A DNA stretch of 64,000 bases from Streptomyces sp. WM6378 (GTDB lineage Bacteria > Actinomycetota > Actinomycetes > Streptomycetales > Streptomycetaceae). The stretch is taken from the NCBI RefSeq assembly GCF_001279695.1, contig NZ_LGDD01000234.1:124001-188000 (forward strand), given 5' to 3'. The position numbers and the translations under genes were made by a program. Shown here in pieces: positions 17,667 to 25,804 of this stretch (positions are counted from its first letter, which is position 1; each line of letters begins with the position of its first letter). Below the pieces are notes generated by a model, which worked only from the letters and a program-made list of their open reading frames with translations, was not told where the DNA came from and made no database searches.

Positions 17667-18023
17667 TCTCGTCGCTTCCGATGGTTGTCGAACTCTGATC
17701 GAGAGAGGGGGGCGGCCCCGGCTCAGGGGTTAGCCGAGGCCGCCACGGGCGTGCCACCGGATCCAACAGCCTGGATCGGACATCCAGCGCGACGTGAGGA
17801 GGAGGGGGAGAGCGTCACGCTGGTCGTCCGTTCAGAGGGACTGGGTGGGGTCGCTCTCCTTGGCAGGAAGAGATCGGCGGCCGCCACGGCTCAGTAAACA
17901 TATATACCGTTGAGTACACAAGGGTATGAAAAAATTCATGCGCCCGCAGGGTGTGAAGATCTTGCGCAGTGACCTGGGCGAATCGGGCCCAGGGGGAAGA
18001 AACGGAAGGGCGGGCCGGTCGGC
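17667..18023. other. Intergenic region with an AT-rich patch
   Basis: No convincing gene in 357 bases. An AT-rich stretch at about 17895-17945 (AAACATATATACCG and GAAAAAATTCATG) stands out in this GC-rich DNA and may be the promoter region of the minus-strand gene at 17666 or a protein-binding site. Confidence 0.3.
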
Positions 18024-18941
18024 CTAGAGGAAGAAGCCGTGCTTGTCGGCGGCCTGTTCGTACTCTTCGAGCCGCGCCTGTGTCCGCTCGGGATCGGCGT
18101 CGGCCATCGCCTGGAGGATGGCCGCGGCGAGCACGCCCGGCGCCGCGTACGAGTCGAACACCAGCCGTGAGCCGGTGCCGGCGGTCAGCGCCACATCGGC
18201 CTCGTCGACGAGCGGGCCCAGCGTGGTGTCCGTGACCAGCGCGACGCGCAGCCCGGCGCTGCGGGCCGCCCGCATCGCGGAGAGGGTCTCCTTGGCGTGC
18301 CGGGGCATCGCGAAGGCGAGCACCCAGGTCCCGCCCGCCGAGCGGGACTGCAGCAGCGCGTCGTAGGCGACGCTGCCGCCTCGCGTCACCAGCCGCACAT
18401 CGGGGTGGATGCGACGGGCCGCGTACGCGAAGTACTCCGCGAGGGACACGGAGATCCTCAGGCCGAGGACCGTCAGCGGCACCGAGAGGGCGAGCTCGCG
18501 GCCGATCTCCAGGAGCTGGGTGGTGTTGGCGACCAGGCGGCGCACGTTCTCCAGGTTCTCGATCTCGGCGTCAACCGCCGCTTGGAGCTCGTTGTGACGG
18601 CTCTCCTCGCGGCCCTCGGGGGTGCCGGCGACCGCGCTCAGGGCGATCGGCTGGAGTACTTCCCGCAGTGCGGGATAGCCGCTGTAGCCGAGGGACGAGG
18701 CGAAGCGGGTCACGGACGGCTGGCTCACACCGACCCGCTCCGCGAGCTCGGTGATCGACAGGAACGCGGCGTCGGTGAGGTGATCGATGAGGTACTGGGC
18801 GATGCGCCGCTGCCCGGGGGAGAGGCGGTGGCCGTCGAACAGTGCGCGGACCCGGTCCGCCGGGGCGCGCTCATGGTCCGAGGGCTCCCCGCTCGGCGTG
18901 ATCGCGGCCGACTGGGCGCGTACCTGCTGCCCCGATGACAC
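18024..18941 (-). CDS. RpiR/MurR-family regulator
   Basis: A 305-residue regulator with an N-terminal HTH_6 domain (FLSITELAERVGVSQPSVTR, FASSLGYSGYPALREVL) and a C-terminal SIS sugar-phosphate-binding domain (about residues 130-280; LTVLGLRISVSLAEYFAYA, GGTWVLAFAMPRHAKETL, VALVTDTTLGPL). Such proteins sense phosphosugars or related ligands. The GTG start at 18941 follows AGGAGG by 7 bases. It has no adjacent catabolic gene. The upstream region holds GTGAAGCACACACC and related GTG(A)AA(G)CAC motifs. Confidence 0.9.
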   Translation of the reverse strand: MSSGQQVRAQSAAITPSGEPSDHERAPADRVRALFDGHRLSPGQRRIAQYLIDHLTDAAFLSITELAERVGVSQPSVTRFASSLGYSGYPALREVLQPIALSAVAGTPEGREESRHNELQAAVDAEIENLENVRRLVANTTQLLEIGRELALSVPLTVLGLRISVSLAEYFAYAARRIHPDVRLVTRGGSVAYDALLQSRSAGGTWVLAFAMPRHAKETLSAMRAARSAGLRVALVTDTTLGPLVDEADVALTAGTGSRLVFDSYAAPGVLAAAILQAMADADPERTQARLEEYEQAADKHGFFL

Positions 18942-19034
18942 CGGCGGGCCTCCTTCTCATGCCATGTGTGCTCAAAACATAGCTCACCCTTGTGGCGGAC
19001 CAGCCCAAATTCCACCACTGACCTGGCTACTTCG

Positions 19035-19080
19035 GTGAAGCACACACCCTGCGGAGCCCGAGCGGGTGTGGTGAAACACC
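19035..19080. promoter_or_regulatory. GTGAAGCACACACC motif upstream of the RpiR gene
   Basis: GTGAAGCACACACC (19035-19048) is followed by a related GTGGTGAAACACC at 19068-19080, in the divergent region between the RpiR regulator and the DUF6153 gene. The same 14-mer occurs at 14238. A repeated regulatory motif is one reading; chance similarity is possible. Confidence 0.35.
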
Positions 19081-19183
19081 ATTCGCGCACACCAGGGTGG
19101 GGAGTGCCCCGCACAAACCCGGTGGGGGTATCGTCGGGCCCGAGCGCAGGAGTCGTACGAGCGAGAGAAGGCCGAGGAAAGCC

Positions 19184-19603
19184 ATGGACCGCGGACGGAC
19201 GCGTGGGGCGGGGCTGTCCCGGCTGCTCGTGCTGTGTGCCGTCCTGTTCGGCCTCTTCGCCATGCACGGGGCTCCGGCGAACGCAGCCGCGGGCTGCCAC
19301 GGCGAGATGGCGGAGCCAGCCCCCGTGACCGTGCCCATGAAGCCCATGAATACGGGCCATGCGGACGTGCGCGGGCAGCAACACGCCGCCCCCGTCGTCT
19401 CGGGGATGAGCGGCGAGCTCTGCGTGTCCACCCCCGCCCGCGAGCGCCTGCCGCTGGCCGCGGCCGGCTTGCTCGCCGTGCTCGGGCTGGTGGTCCTCGT
19501 CGTCTCGGGACTGCGCCGTACGGGGCTGTTCGCCGAGGCGCGGCGTGGGCCGCCGCTCAGCGGCAGAGGTCTGCTCCTTCAGGTGTGCGTCGCGCGGACG
19601 TGA
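19184..19603 (+). CDS. DUF6153-like membrane protein
   Basis: A 139-residue protein: hydrophobic segment LLVLCAVLFGLFAMHGAP, then an extracytoplasmic His/Met-rich stretch (CHGEMAEPAPV, PMKPMNTGHADV), a second membrane helix (LAAAGLLAVLGLVVLVVSGL) and a short basic cytoplasmic tail. The layout matches DUF6153 proteins, often found with DUF305 genes. His/Met residues suggest copper or similar metal contact. GAGGAAA precedes the ATG. First gene of a likely operon with 19704 and 20610. Confidence 0.75.
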   Translation: MDRGRTRGAGLSRLLVLCAVLFGLFAMHGAPANAAAGCHGEMAEPAPVTVPMKPMNTGHADVRGQQHAAPVVSGMSGELCVSTPARERLPLAAAGLLAVLGLVVLVVSGLRRTGLFAEARRGPPLSGRGLLLQVCVART

Positions 19604-19703
19604 CAGGCGCTGCCCGGCCTCGGCCCCGGTCGGACCGGCGAAGTGCCCTGCCCGTTCACCCGCGCCCCAGCATGGGCGCGGCCACCTGGAAAGAACCCTT
19701 TTG

Positions 19704-20381
19704 ATGTCCGTTTCCCGTTCCTCCGCCGCCCGTCGCCGCATGCTCGCGGCCGCCGGCACCGTCGCCGCCCTCGCCCTGGCGCTGGCCGCCTGCGGCTCCT
19801 CCGACAGCTCCAAGCCCGACCGTTCGGCCACGCCCGGGATGAACCACGGGGGCGGCGGCGTCCCGTCCTCCGGTATCTCGTCCCCGGGCGGCGCCTTCAA
19901 CGACGCGGACGTGACGTTCGCTCAGCAGATGATCCCGCACCACCAGCAGGCCATCGAGATGGCTCGGCTCGCCGACGGCCGCGCCGCCGACTCCGAGGTC
20001 AAGAGCCTGGCCTCCGCGATCGAGAAGGCTCAGGATCCCGAGATCAACACGATGAAGGGCTGGCTGAAGGCGTGGGGCAAGCCGCTGCCCTCGGCCTCGT
20101 CGTCGATGGGGGACATGCCCGGGATGAACCACGGCTCGTCCGGCATGCCCGGGATGATGTCCGACCAGGACATGAGTGACCTCAAGTCCGCCAAGGGCAG
20201 GGACTTCGACAAGAAGTTCGCCCAGCTGATGATCGGCCACCACCAGGGCGCGGTCACCATGGCCAAGGACGAGCAGAAGAACGGCGGCAACCCCGAAGCG
20301 AAGAGGCTCGCGGGCAACGTCATCGCTGCCCAGAACGCGGAGATCGAGCAGATGAACAAGATCGTCGGCCGGCTCAAGTAG
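19704..20381 (+). CDS. DUF305 lipoprotein, probable metal-binding
   Basis: A 225-residue lipoprotein with lipobox LAAC after a short signal. The DUF305 domain contains two ferritin-like helical repeats marked by FAQQMIPHHQQAIEMA and FAQLMIGHHQGAVTMA, whose paired His residues are the hallmark of the family. Met/His-rich loops (GMNHGG, GDMPGMNHGSSGMPGMM) lie between them. A copper-related periplasmic-side role is inferred from the family and from the neighbours. The ATG at 19704 has GGAAAG rather far upstream. Confidence 0.88.
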   Translation: MSVSRSSAARRRMLAAAGTVAALALALAACGSSDSSKPDRSATPGMNHGGGGVPSSGISSPGGAFNDADVTFAQQMIPHHQQAIEMARLADGRAADSEVKSLASAIEKAQDPEINTMKGWLKAWGKPLPSASSSMGDMPGMNHGSSGMPGMMSDQDMSDLKSAKGRDFDKKFAQLMIGHHQGAVTMAKDEQKNGGNPEAKRLAGNVIAAQNAEIEQMNKIVGRLK

Positions 20382-20397
20382 TGGCGTACGGCCGCCA

Positions 20398-20490
20398 GTT
20401 GTCGGCTGTCGGAGGTCAGCCGTCGGTTATCGGCCGACGACTGACAGATAGCGGACAACAGACGGCAGATAACAGATATCAGATAGCCAC
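20398..20490. repeat. Inverted and CAGATA repeats after the DUF305 gene
   Basis: GTTGTC at 20398 and GACAAC at 20454 bracket nested GTCGGC/GCCGAC arms. CAGATA then occurs four times (20445, 20466, 20473, 20480). The block may be a terminator or protein-binding region between the DUF305 and permease genes. Its AT-rich repeats contrast with neighbouring DNA. Confidence 0.5.
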
Positions 20491-20609
20491 CAACGGATAA
20501 CAGCGAATCGGGTTCCGGGTCTTCGTCCCGGCGAGGGCCCGGAACCCCAACTCTCCCGTACGCCGCGCGACCCACCTGGCCCACGCCCCTCCTCGCGGAA
20601 GGCACGCCC

Positions 20610-21746
20610 ATGGATGCCGTACTGCACGCCCTGCGCATCGCCGGCTCCATGACCTGGGAGATCACCTGGGCCCTGGTCCTGGGCTTCGCCCTGTCCGCCG
20701 TCGTGCAGGCGGTGGTGCGCCGGTCCACCGTCGTCGCACTGCTCGGCGACGACCGGCCGCGCACCCTCGCGCTTGCGGCCGGGCTCGGCGCGGCCTCGTC
20801 CTCCTGCTCGTACGCCGCCGTCGCGCTCGCCCGCTCGCTGTTCCGCAAGGGCGCTCACTTCACCGCGGCGATGGCCTTCGAGATCGCCTCGACCAACCTC
20901 GTCGTCGAACTCGGGGTAATTCTGGCCCTGTTGATGGGCTGGCAGTTCACGGCGGCCGAGTTCGTCGGCGGCCCCCTCATGATCGTGCTGCTCGCGGCGC
21001 TGTTCCGCCTCTTTTTGCGGGAGGGGCTGCTGAGCCGGGCCAGGGAACAGGCCGAGCGCGGTCTGGCCGGCTCGATGGAGGGGCATGCCGCGATGGACAT
21101 GTCCGTACAGAAGGAGGGCTCGTTCGCCGGGCGGCTGTTCTCGGCCGAGGGGTTCACGGCCACCGCGCACGTCTTCGTCATGGAGTGGGCGGCGATCCTG
21201 CGCGATCTCGTCGTCGGCCTGGTCGTCGCGGGCGCGATCGCCGCATGGGTGCCGGACGCCTTCTGGCGTACGTTCTTCTTCGACGGGCATCCGCTGGCGG
21301 CCAGGATCTGGGGGCCGCTGATCGGCCCGCTCGTCGCCATCGCCTCGTTCGTGTGCTCCATCGGCAACGTGCCGCTGGCGGTGGTCCTCTGGAAGGGCGG
21401 GATCAGTTTCGGCGGGGTGGTCGCGTTCATCTTCGCGGACCTGTTGATCCTGCCGATCCTCACCATCTACCGGAAGTACTACGGCGCCCGCATGGCCGTC
21501 TTCCTCCTCGGCACGTTCTATCTGGCGATGGTCGTCGCCGGGTACGTCGTGGAGTTCACCTTCGGCGGCCTCGGCCTCGTACCCGACCGGCGCTCGGCCA
21601 CCATCCCCATGGCGGGCGTCGCCTGGAACTACACGACCTGGCTCAACCTCGTGTTCCTCGTGCTTGCGGCCGCCCTGGTCGTACGTTTCTTCCGGACCGG
21701 AGGGATGGGGATGCTCAGGATGATGGGCGGGGCGCCCAGCGACTAG
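20610..21746 (+). CDS. YraQ/ArsP-like permease (UPF0718/DUF318)
   Basis: A 378-residue membrane protein with about eight to ten helices in two halves. The motif AAGLGAASSSCSYAAVALAR and the second-half counterpart FVCSIGNVPLAVVLWKGGIS are the paired conserved loops of the DUF318 permease family, which includes ArsP-type exporters of organoarsenicals. A His/Met-containing loop (GHAAMDMSVQKEG) lies between the halves. It follows the DUF305 gene by 228 bases. Export of a metal or metalloid is inference. Confidence 0.85.
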   Translation: MDAVLHALRIAGSMTWEITWALVLGFALSAVVQAVVRRSTVVALLGDDRPRTLALAAGLGAASSSCSYAAVALARSLFRKGAHFTAAMAFEIASTNLVVELGVILALLMGWQFTAAEFVGGPLMIVLLAALFRLFLREGLLSRAREQAERGLAGSMEGHAAMDMSVQKEGSFAGRLFSAEGFTATAHVFVMEWAAILRDLVVGLVVAGAIAAWVPDAFWRTFFFDGHPLAARIWGPLIGPLVAIASFVCSIGNVPLAVVLWKGGISFGGVVAFIFADLLILPILTIYRKYYGARMAVFLLGTFYLAMVVAGYVVEFTFGGLGLVPDRRSATIPMAGVAWNYTTWLNLVFLVLAAALVVRFFRTGGMGMLRMMGGAPSD

Positions 21747-22384
21747 GCGCTCTCCGGGCGACGCAGGAGGCTGGGCCAGCTGCGTCGCCAGCCGTCTGCG
21801 CGCAGCTCAAGCGCCCACGCGACTCCGAAATGACCGATCACGACGGAGCGTGCCGCCGCCAGCCCGGGAACGTCAGCGTGTCAGGCCGCTGGACTGCTCC
21901 CCGACGACCCAACCCAGTGACCCAACCCGGCGCATCGAGCGCATCGGCCAGGGCGAACACCTTGTCAGGTGCTGTGACTGGGAAGGTTCACCGGGTTGGC
22001 GTCCGCTTCTGAGGTTCCGGACGGGTGGCTCTCGGCTGAGACGGCCGACTGTCGTCGGCAGTACGGGATGTCGGCGGTCTGCCGGTGCGATGTCGGTGGA
22101 CTGGAAGGCGGTTGCCTAGTCCGCGAAGACGATCTGGGCGCACAGAAGTTCTAGGGAGAGCACGGAGCCGTCGGTCATCTTCACCCTGAAGGATCACCTT
22201 GCCAGATCATTCGCGGAGCAGGGCGTGACGGGCGATCGACTGCAGGTGTACTCCGTGGTCGCTGCGACTCTCTTTGCTTCGCGGCTGAATGCACGGTGAC
22301 GGTAAATGCACGGTGACGGTAACGGGGCCGCCGGCTCAGGGTTACCCGGTATGGGCGTTACCGGCATCGGGGTTGAGTTCGACC
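21747..22384. other. Degenerate intergenic region
   Basis: No intact gene in 638 bases. On the minus strand two short protein-like tails end in stops: VVIGHFGVAWALELRADGW… ending at about 21744-21750, and KMTDGSVLSLELLCAQIVFAD ending at about 22118. Neither has a start with ribosome site. They look like remnants of lost genes. A 17-bp tandem duplication lies at 22289-22322. Confidence 0.35.
22289..22322. repeat. Perfect 17-bp tandem duplication
   Basis: ATGCACGGTGACGGTAA occurs twice head to tail (22289-22305, 22306-22322), followed by a third partial echo, GTTACCCGGTATGGGCG, nearby. It lies upstream of no gene on the plus strand and downstream of the immunity-like gene on the minus strand. 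Confidence 0.8.
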
Positions 22385-22615
22385 TCACAAAGCGATTGGC
22401 CGATACGCCAGGGCCTGGTGGACTACTTCATCAGCCGAGAGCTCCCGCTCCGGCGGCCAGAAGATCAAATCGCTCACATGGCCGGACGGGCACGCCAGGG
22501 CTCGGTCGAGCCTGTTCAGCCAGCCGTCTACCTCGTCGTCTGAGGTGTAGTCCGCTTGCATGATCCGCTGCACGAGCGCCACCGCCTCCGCGCGACTCAT
22601 CTCCAGTGCGCTCAT
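22385..22615 (-). CDS. Colicin E9 immunity-like (Im9 family) protein
   Basis: A 76-residue acidic protein. Its body, SRAEAVALVQRIMQADYTSD, DDEVDGWLNRLDRAL and CPSGHVSDLIFWPPERELS, lines up with the four-helix Im7/Im9 colicin-immunity fold, including the hallmark HPSGSDLIYYP-like segment that contacts the DNase toxin. In the Im proteins it neutralises a cognate nuclease bacteriocin. No HNH toxin gene is seen on either side. GGAGG lies 6 bases before the ATG. The next gene upstream is a TetR regulator. Confidence 0.8.
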   Translation of the reverse strand: MSALEMSRAEAVALVQRIMQADYTSDDEVDGWLNRLDRALACPSGHVSDLIFWPPERELSADEVVHQALAYRPIAL

Positions 22616-22667
22616 CGAGTCCTCCGTCGAGTCACCCCGGCGGGGCGTGTGATCGGCATGACAGGTC

Positions 22668-23315
22668 CTAGTCGGCCTTGTTCGGCCGGCTCGCGGCCGG
22701 GCTCAGGACCAGTGGGAGGTACACGTCGTCGACGATGTCCACGATGACCTCGTCCGCCACGGGCGTGCCGAACAGCAGGAAATGGTTGCGCAGCAGATCC
22801 GTCGCCACCGTGGCCCGGCGGGAGGAGAGGACCCACGGCTCGACCTCGCCGCGCTCGACGGCCCGTTCCAGGATGACGCCGACCGCCAACGGGCGGACGG
22901 TGTGGATCCGCTCCCGGATCAGCTCGGCCAGCTCGGGATCGCGGGTCATCTCCCCGAGGAGCCCGCGCATGATCCCGCCGAGCGGGCTGGACATCGTGGC
23001 CGCCATCTGCCGCAGCAGGGCCAGCGCGTCGCCGCGGATTCCGCCGGTGTCGGGCAGGTCGACTTCGGAGATCTTGCCCAACTTGCAGGCGTCCAGGACC
23101 AGTTGGGCCCGGCTCGGCCAGCGGCGGTAGACGGCCGCCTTGCCCGTGCGGGCCCGTACGGCGACCCGCTCCATGGTCAGCGCGGAGTAACCCACCTCGG
23201 CGAGCTCGTCCAAGGTGGCCCGCAAAATGGCGCTTTCCAGTTCCTCGCCGCGGCGGCGCGGCCCTTTGCGGTGGTCAGCGGATGGTTCGGTGGCCGGGCC
23301 GGTGCTGCTGGGCAC
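22668..23315 (-). CDS. TetR-family regulator of the first P450 module
   Basis: A 215-residue TetR protein. The N-terminal HTH reads AILRATLDELAEVGYSALTM, ERVAVRARTGKAAVYRRWPS, a well-formed TetR DNA-binding domain; the C-terminal part matches the TetR_C ligand domain (GLLGEMTRDPELAELIRERI). The GTG start at 23315 follows GGGAGG by 5 bases. It is divergent from the P450 gene; the 113-base gap carries three related half-sites. It probably represses the P450–ferredoxin pair and itself. Confidence 0.88.
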   Translation of the reverse strand: MPSSTGPATEPSADHRKGPRRRGEELESAILRATLDELAEVGYSALTMERVAVRARTGKAAVYRRWPSRAQLVLDACKLGKISEVDLPDTGGIRGDALALLRQMAATMSSPLGGIMRGLLGEMTRDPELAELIRERIHTVRPLAVGVILERAVERGEVEPWVLSSRRATVATDLLRNHFLLFGTPVADEVIVDIVDDVYLPLVLSPAASRPNKAD

Positions 23316-23351
23316 CCATGCCTCCCGGGTGTGTCCGATAGGGGCCGTTGC

Positions 23352-23406
23352 GTTCTCTAAGGGGGACAGCTTAGCCTCGCAGTTAGAGAACTGTCCGTTC
23401 TTTAAC
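23352..23406. promoter_or_regulatory. TetR operator half-sites
   Basis: GTTCTCTAA (23352-23360), GTTAGAGAAC (23382-23391) and GTTCTTTAAC (23397-23406) are one motif in alternating orientation. The last two form a 10+5+10 imperfect palindrome with one mismatch. The first and second arms also form a 9-bp perfect inverted repeat. The site lies between the divergent TetR and P450 starts. Confidence 0.7.
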
Positions 23407-23428
23407 GTCTGAGGTTTCGAGGGATTCG

Positions 23429-24658
23429 ATGACCGACATGACCGAGACCGCCGCAGCGATCCAGACACGCGAGGCCCCAGCTTTCCCGGCCGACCGTACG
23501 TGCCCCTACCAACTGCCCGAGTCCTACCGCCAGTTACGGGACGAGCCCGACGCGCTGAACGCCGTGACCCTCTTCGACGGCCGCAGGGCCTGGGTGGTCA
23601 CCAAGCACGAGACGGCGCGGAAGCTGCTCGCCGACCCCCGCCTTTCCTCGGACCGCACCCGCGACGAATTCCCCGCCACATCCCCGCGTTTCCAGGCCAT
23701 CCGGGAGGTCCGCCCGGCCTTCATCGGTCTGGATCCGCCCGAACACGGGCCGCGCCGACGGATGACGATCAGCGAGTTCACCGTCAAGCGCATCAAGGGC
23801 ATGCGGCCGGACGTCGAGCGCATCGTGCACGGCTTCCTCGACCAGATGCTCGCCGCGGGACCGCCCGCCGACCTGGTCAGCCAGTTCGCGCTGCCCGTTC
23901 CGTCCATGGTGATCTGCGAGTTGCTCGGCGTGCCCTACGCCGACCACGACTTCTTCCAGGACGCGAGTCGACGTCTCGTGCAGGCGACGGACGCGGCCGG
24001 TGCGATCGCCGCACGCCAGGACTTCGAGCACTACCTGGACGGGCTGATCACCACGATGCAGGCCAAGCCCGGCCCCGGCCTGCTGCACAACCTGGTGACA
24101 CGCCAGTTGGCGGCGGGCGAGATCGACCGCGAGGAGCTGATCTCGACCGCGCTGCTGCTGCTCGTCGCCGGTCACGAGACCACGGCCTCGATGACCTCCC
24201 TCAGCGTGATCACCCTGCTCGAACACCCCGACCAGCACGCCGCCCTGCGTGCCGACCCCACCCTGCTGCCCGGCGCGGTCGAGGAACTGCTGCGCTACCT
24301 CGCCATCGCGGACATCGCGGGCGGCCGCGTGGCCACGGCCGACATCGAGATCGACGGGCAGCTCATCCGGGAGGGCGAGGGCGTCATCGTCACCAACTCC
24401 ATTGCCAACCGCGACAGTTCGGTGTTCGAGAACCCGGACGCCTTCGATGTGCACCGCTCGGCCCGCCATCACCTGTCCTTCGGGTACGGGGTGCACCAGT
24501 GCCTCGGCCAGAACCTGGCCCGCCTCGAACTCGAAGTCATCCTGACCGCGCTGTTCGAGCGCATTCCCACCCTGCGCCTGGCCGTGCCCGTGGATCAGCT
24601 GACGCTGCGCCCGGGCACGACCATCCAGGGCGTCAACGAACTCCCGGTCACCTGGTGA
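23429..24658 (+). CDS. Cytochrome P450, CYP105-like
   Basis: A 409-residue soluble bacterial P450. The I-helix oxygen-binding motif is LLLVAGHETTAS, the K-helix E-x-x-R is EELLRY, and the haem loop is FGYGVHQCLG with axial Cys358. The N-terminal PADRTCPYQLPESYRQLR and the haem-loop sequence resemble CYP105 enzymes, broad-range monooxygenases. A ferredoxin gene follows by 20 bases, giving a class I electron supply. GAGGGA precedes the ATG. Substrate unknown; TetR control suggests it responds to a small molecule. Confidence 0.93.
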   Translation: MTDMTETAAAIQTREAPAFPADRTCPYQLPESYRQLRDEPDALNAVTLFDGRRAWVVTKHETARKLLADPRLSSDRTRDEFPATSPRFQAIREVRPAFIGLDPPEHGPRRRMTISEFTVKRIKGMRPDVERIVHGFLDQMLAAGPPADLVSQFALPVPSMVICELLGVPYADHDFFQDASRRLVQATDAAGAIAARQDFEHYLDGLITTMQAKPGPGLLHNLVTRQLAAGEIDREELISTALLLLVAGHETTASMTSLSVITLLEHPDQHAALRADPTLLPGAVEELLRYLAIADIAGGRVATADIEIDGQLIREGEGVIVTNSIANRDSSVFENPDAFDVHRSARHHLSFGYGVHQCLGQNLARLELEVILTALFERIPTLRLAVPVDQLTLRPGTTIQGVNELPVTW

Positions 24659-24678
24659 CCGGGGAGAAGGGAGCCCCC

Positions 24679-24870
24679 ATGCGAGTGTCCGCCGACCGGG
24701 ACGTCTGCGTCGGCGCCGGACTGTGCGCGCTGACCGCGCCCGGCGTCTTCGACCAGGACGACGACGGTCTCGTGGATGTGATCACGCCCGATCCCGATCG
24801 CGCCCAGCAGCCCGCCGCCCGCCAGGCGGGGAACCTCTGCCCCTCCGGCGCGGTCCGGATCAGCGAATAG
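24679..24870 (+). CDS. [3Fe-4S] ferredoxin of the first P450 module
   Basis: A 63-residue ferredoxin with three cluster cysteines: C10-x5-C16 (DVCVGAGLCALTAPGVF) and C54-P (LCPSGAVRI), the [3Fe-4S] pattern of P450 partners such as SuaB/SubB. AAGGGAG lies 5 bases before the ATG. Co-transcribed with the P450 at 23429, to which it should pass electrons. A strong hairpin follows. Confidence 0.92.
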   Translation: MRVSADRDVCVGAGLCALTAPGVFDQDDDGLVDVITPDPDRAQQPAARQAGNLCPSGAVRISE

Positions 24871-24880
24871 CCCTCGCCTC

Positions 24881-24919
24881 CGTCCGGACCGGGCCGCTCA
24901 AACGGCTCCGGTCCGGACG
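24881..24919 (+). terminator. Strong hairpin after the ferredoxin
   Basis: Perfect 12-bp stem CGTCCGGACCGG/CCGGTCCGGACG plus an inner GCCG/CGGC stem and loop CTCAAA, with one bulged T. It begins 11 bases after the ferredoxin stop. Confidence 0.75.
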
Positions 24920-25082
24920 AGCGCCGTCTTCCTCCGCTGCCCGCTCCTGCCCCCTCCCGCCCGCGGTACGTGCGTGGATCCCGCGGTGTCGGTGGTGGCC
25001 CGTCGGTGCGACCCGGGTGACGATGGGCTTCCCCACCCCGTCAGCGCGACCCGGGGGCTTTCCAGTCTGCGAGGAGCGGCGC

Positions 25083-25784
25083 ATGACGACGTACGTACTC
25101 ATCCCCGGCGCGGACGGCCGCGCCTGGTACTGGCACTTGGTCGTCCCCGAACTGCGCGGACGCGGACACGAGGCCGTGACGCTGGATCTGCCGCACGACT
25201 CGGCGGCAGGTCTCGCCGAACATGTCGACGCCGTCGTACGGGCGATCGGCGAACACGACCAGGACCAGGGCCGCTGCGGGACTTCGCCCGAGCTGGTCCT
25301 CGTCGCGCAGTCGCTGGCCGGGTTCTTCGCACCGCTCGTGTGCGAACGCGTCCCTGTCGACGGGCTGATTCTGGTCAATGCCATGATTCCGGCGCCCGGT
25401 GAGACCGCGGGCGACTGGTGGGCCAATACCGGCCAGGCCGAGGCGCGTTCGGCGTTCGCCGTGCGGCAGGGCCGCGACCCGGCGGCGGAGTTCGACCTGC
25501 TGACCGACTTCTTCCACGACGTGCCGCCCGCCGTGACCGAAGAGGCGATGGCCGCGGGTCCGGCCGGTCCCGCGGAGGCCCTCTTCACCCAGCCCTGGCC
25601 GCTGAACGCCTGGCCGGATGTCCCGACCCGCTTCGTGCAGGGACGCGACGACCGGTTCTTCCCCCTGGACTTCCAGCGACGCAACGCCGAGGAGCGCCTC
25701 GGCATCGACATCGAGCCGATGCCCGGCGGACACCTCCTCGCGCTGAGCCGTCCCGCGGAGCTCGCCGACCTCATCTGCCGTTAG
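25083..25784 (+). CDS. Alpha/beta hydrolase
   Basis: A 233-residue alpha/beta hydrolase. Features are the oxyanion-forming LIPGADGRAWYWHLVVPEL, nucleophile elbow VLVAQSLAGFFAP (Ser), the acid in FVQGRDDRFFP and the His in MPGGHLLALSRP. It resembles small esterase/haloperoxidase-like proteins. GAGGAGCGGCGC precedes the ATG. It lies between the two P450 modules, after the terminator at 24881, so it is probably transcribed on its own. Confidence 0.85.
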   Translation: MTTYVLIPGADGRAWYWHLVVPELRGRGHEAVTLDLPHDSAAGLAEHVDAVVRAIGEHDQDQGRCGTSPELVLVAQSLAGFFAPLVCERVPVDGLILVNAMIPAPGETAGDWWANTGQAEARSAFAVRQGRDPAAEFDLLTDFFHDVPPAVTEEAMAAGPAGPAEALFTQPWPLNAWPDVPTRFVQGRDDRFFPLDFQRRNAEERLGIDIEPMPGGHLLALSRPAELADLICR

Positions 25785-25804
25785 AACCTGGCCATTTGGT
25801 GGAG

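Noticed and set aside
17685..17897. 70-codon plus-strand frame in the intergenic region
   Set aside because: Poor start, no recognisable domain and composition like non-coding DNA.
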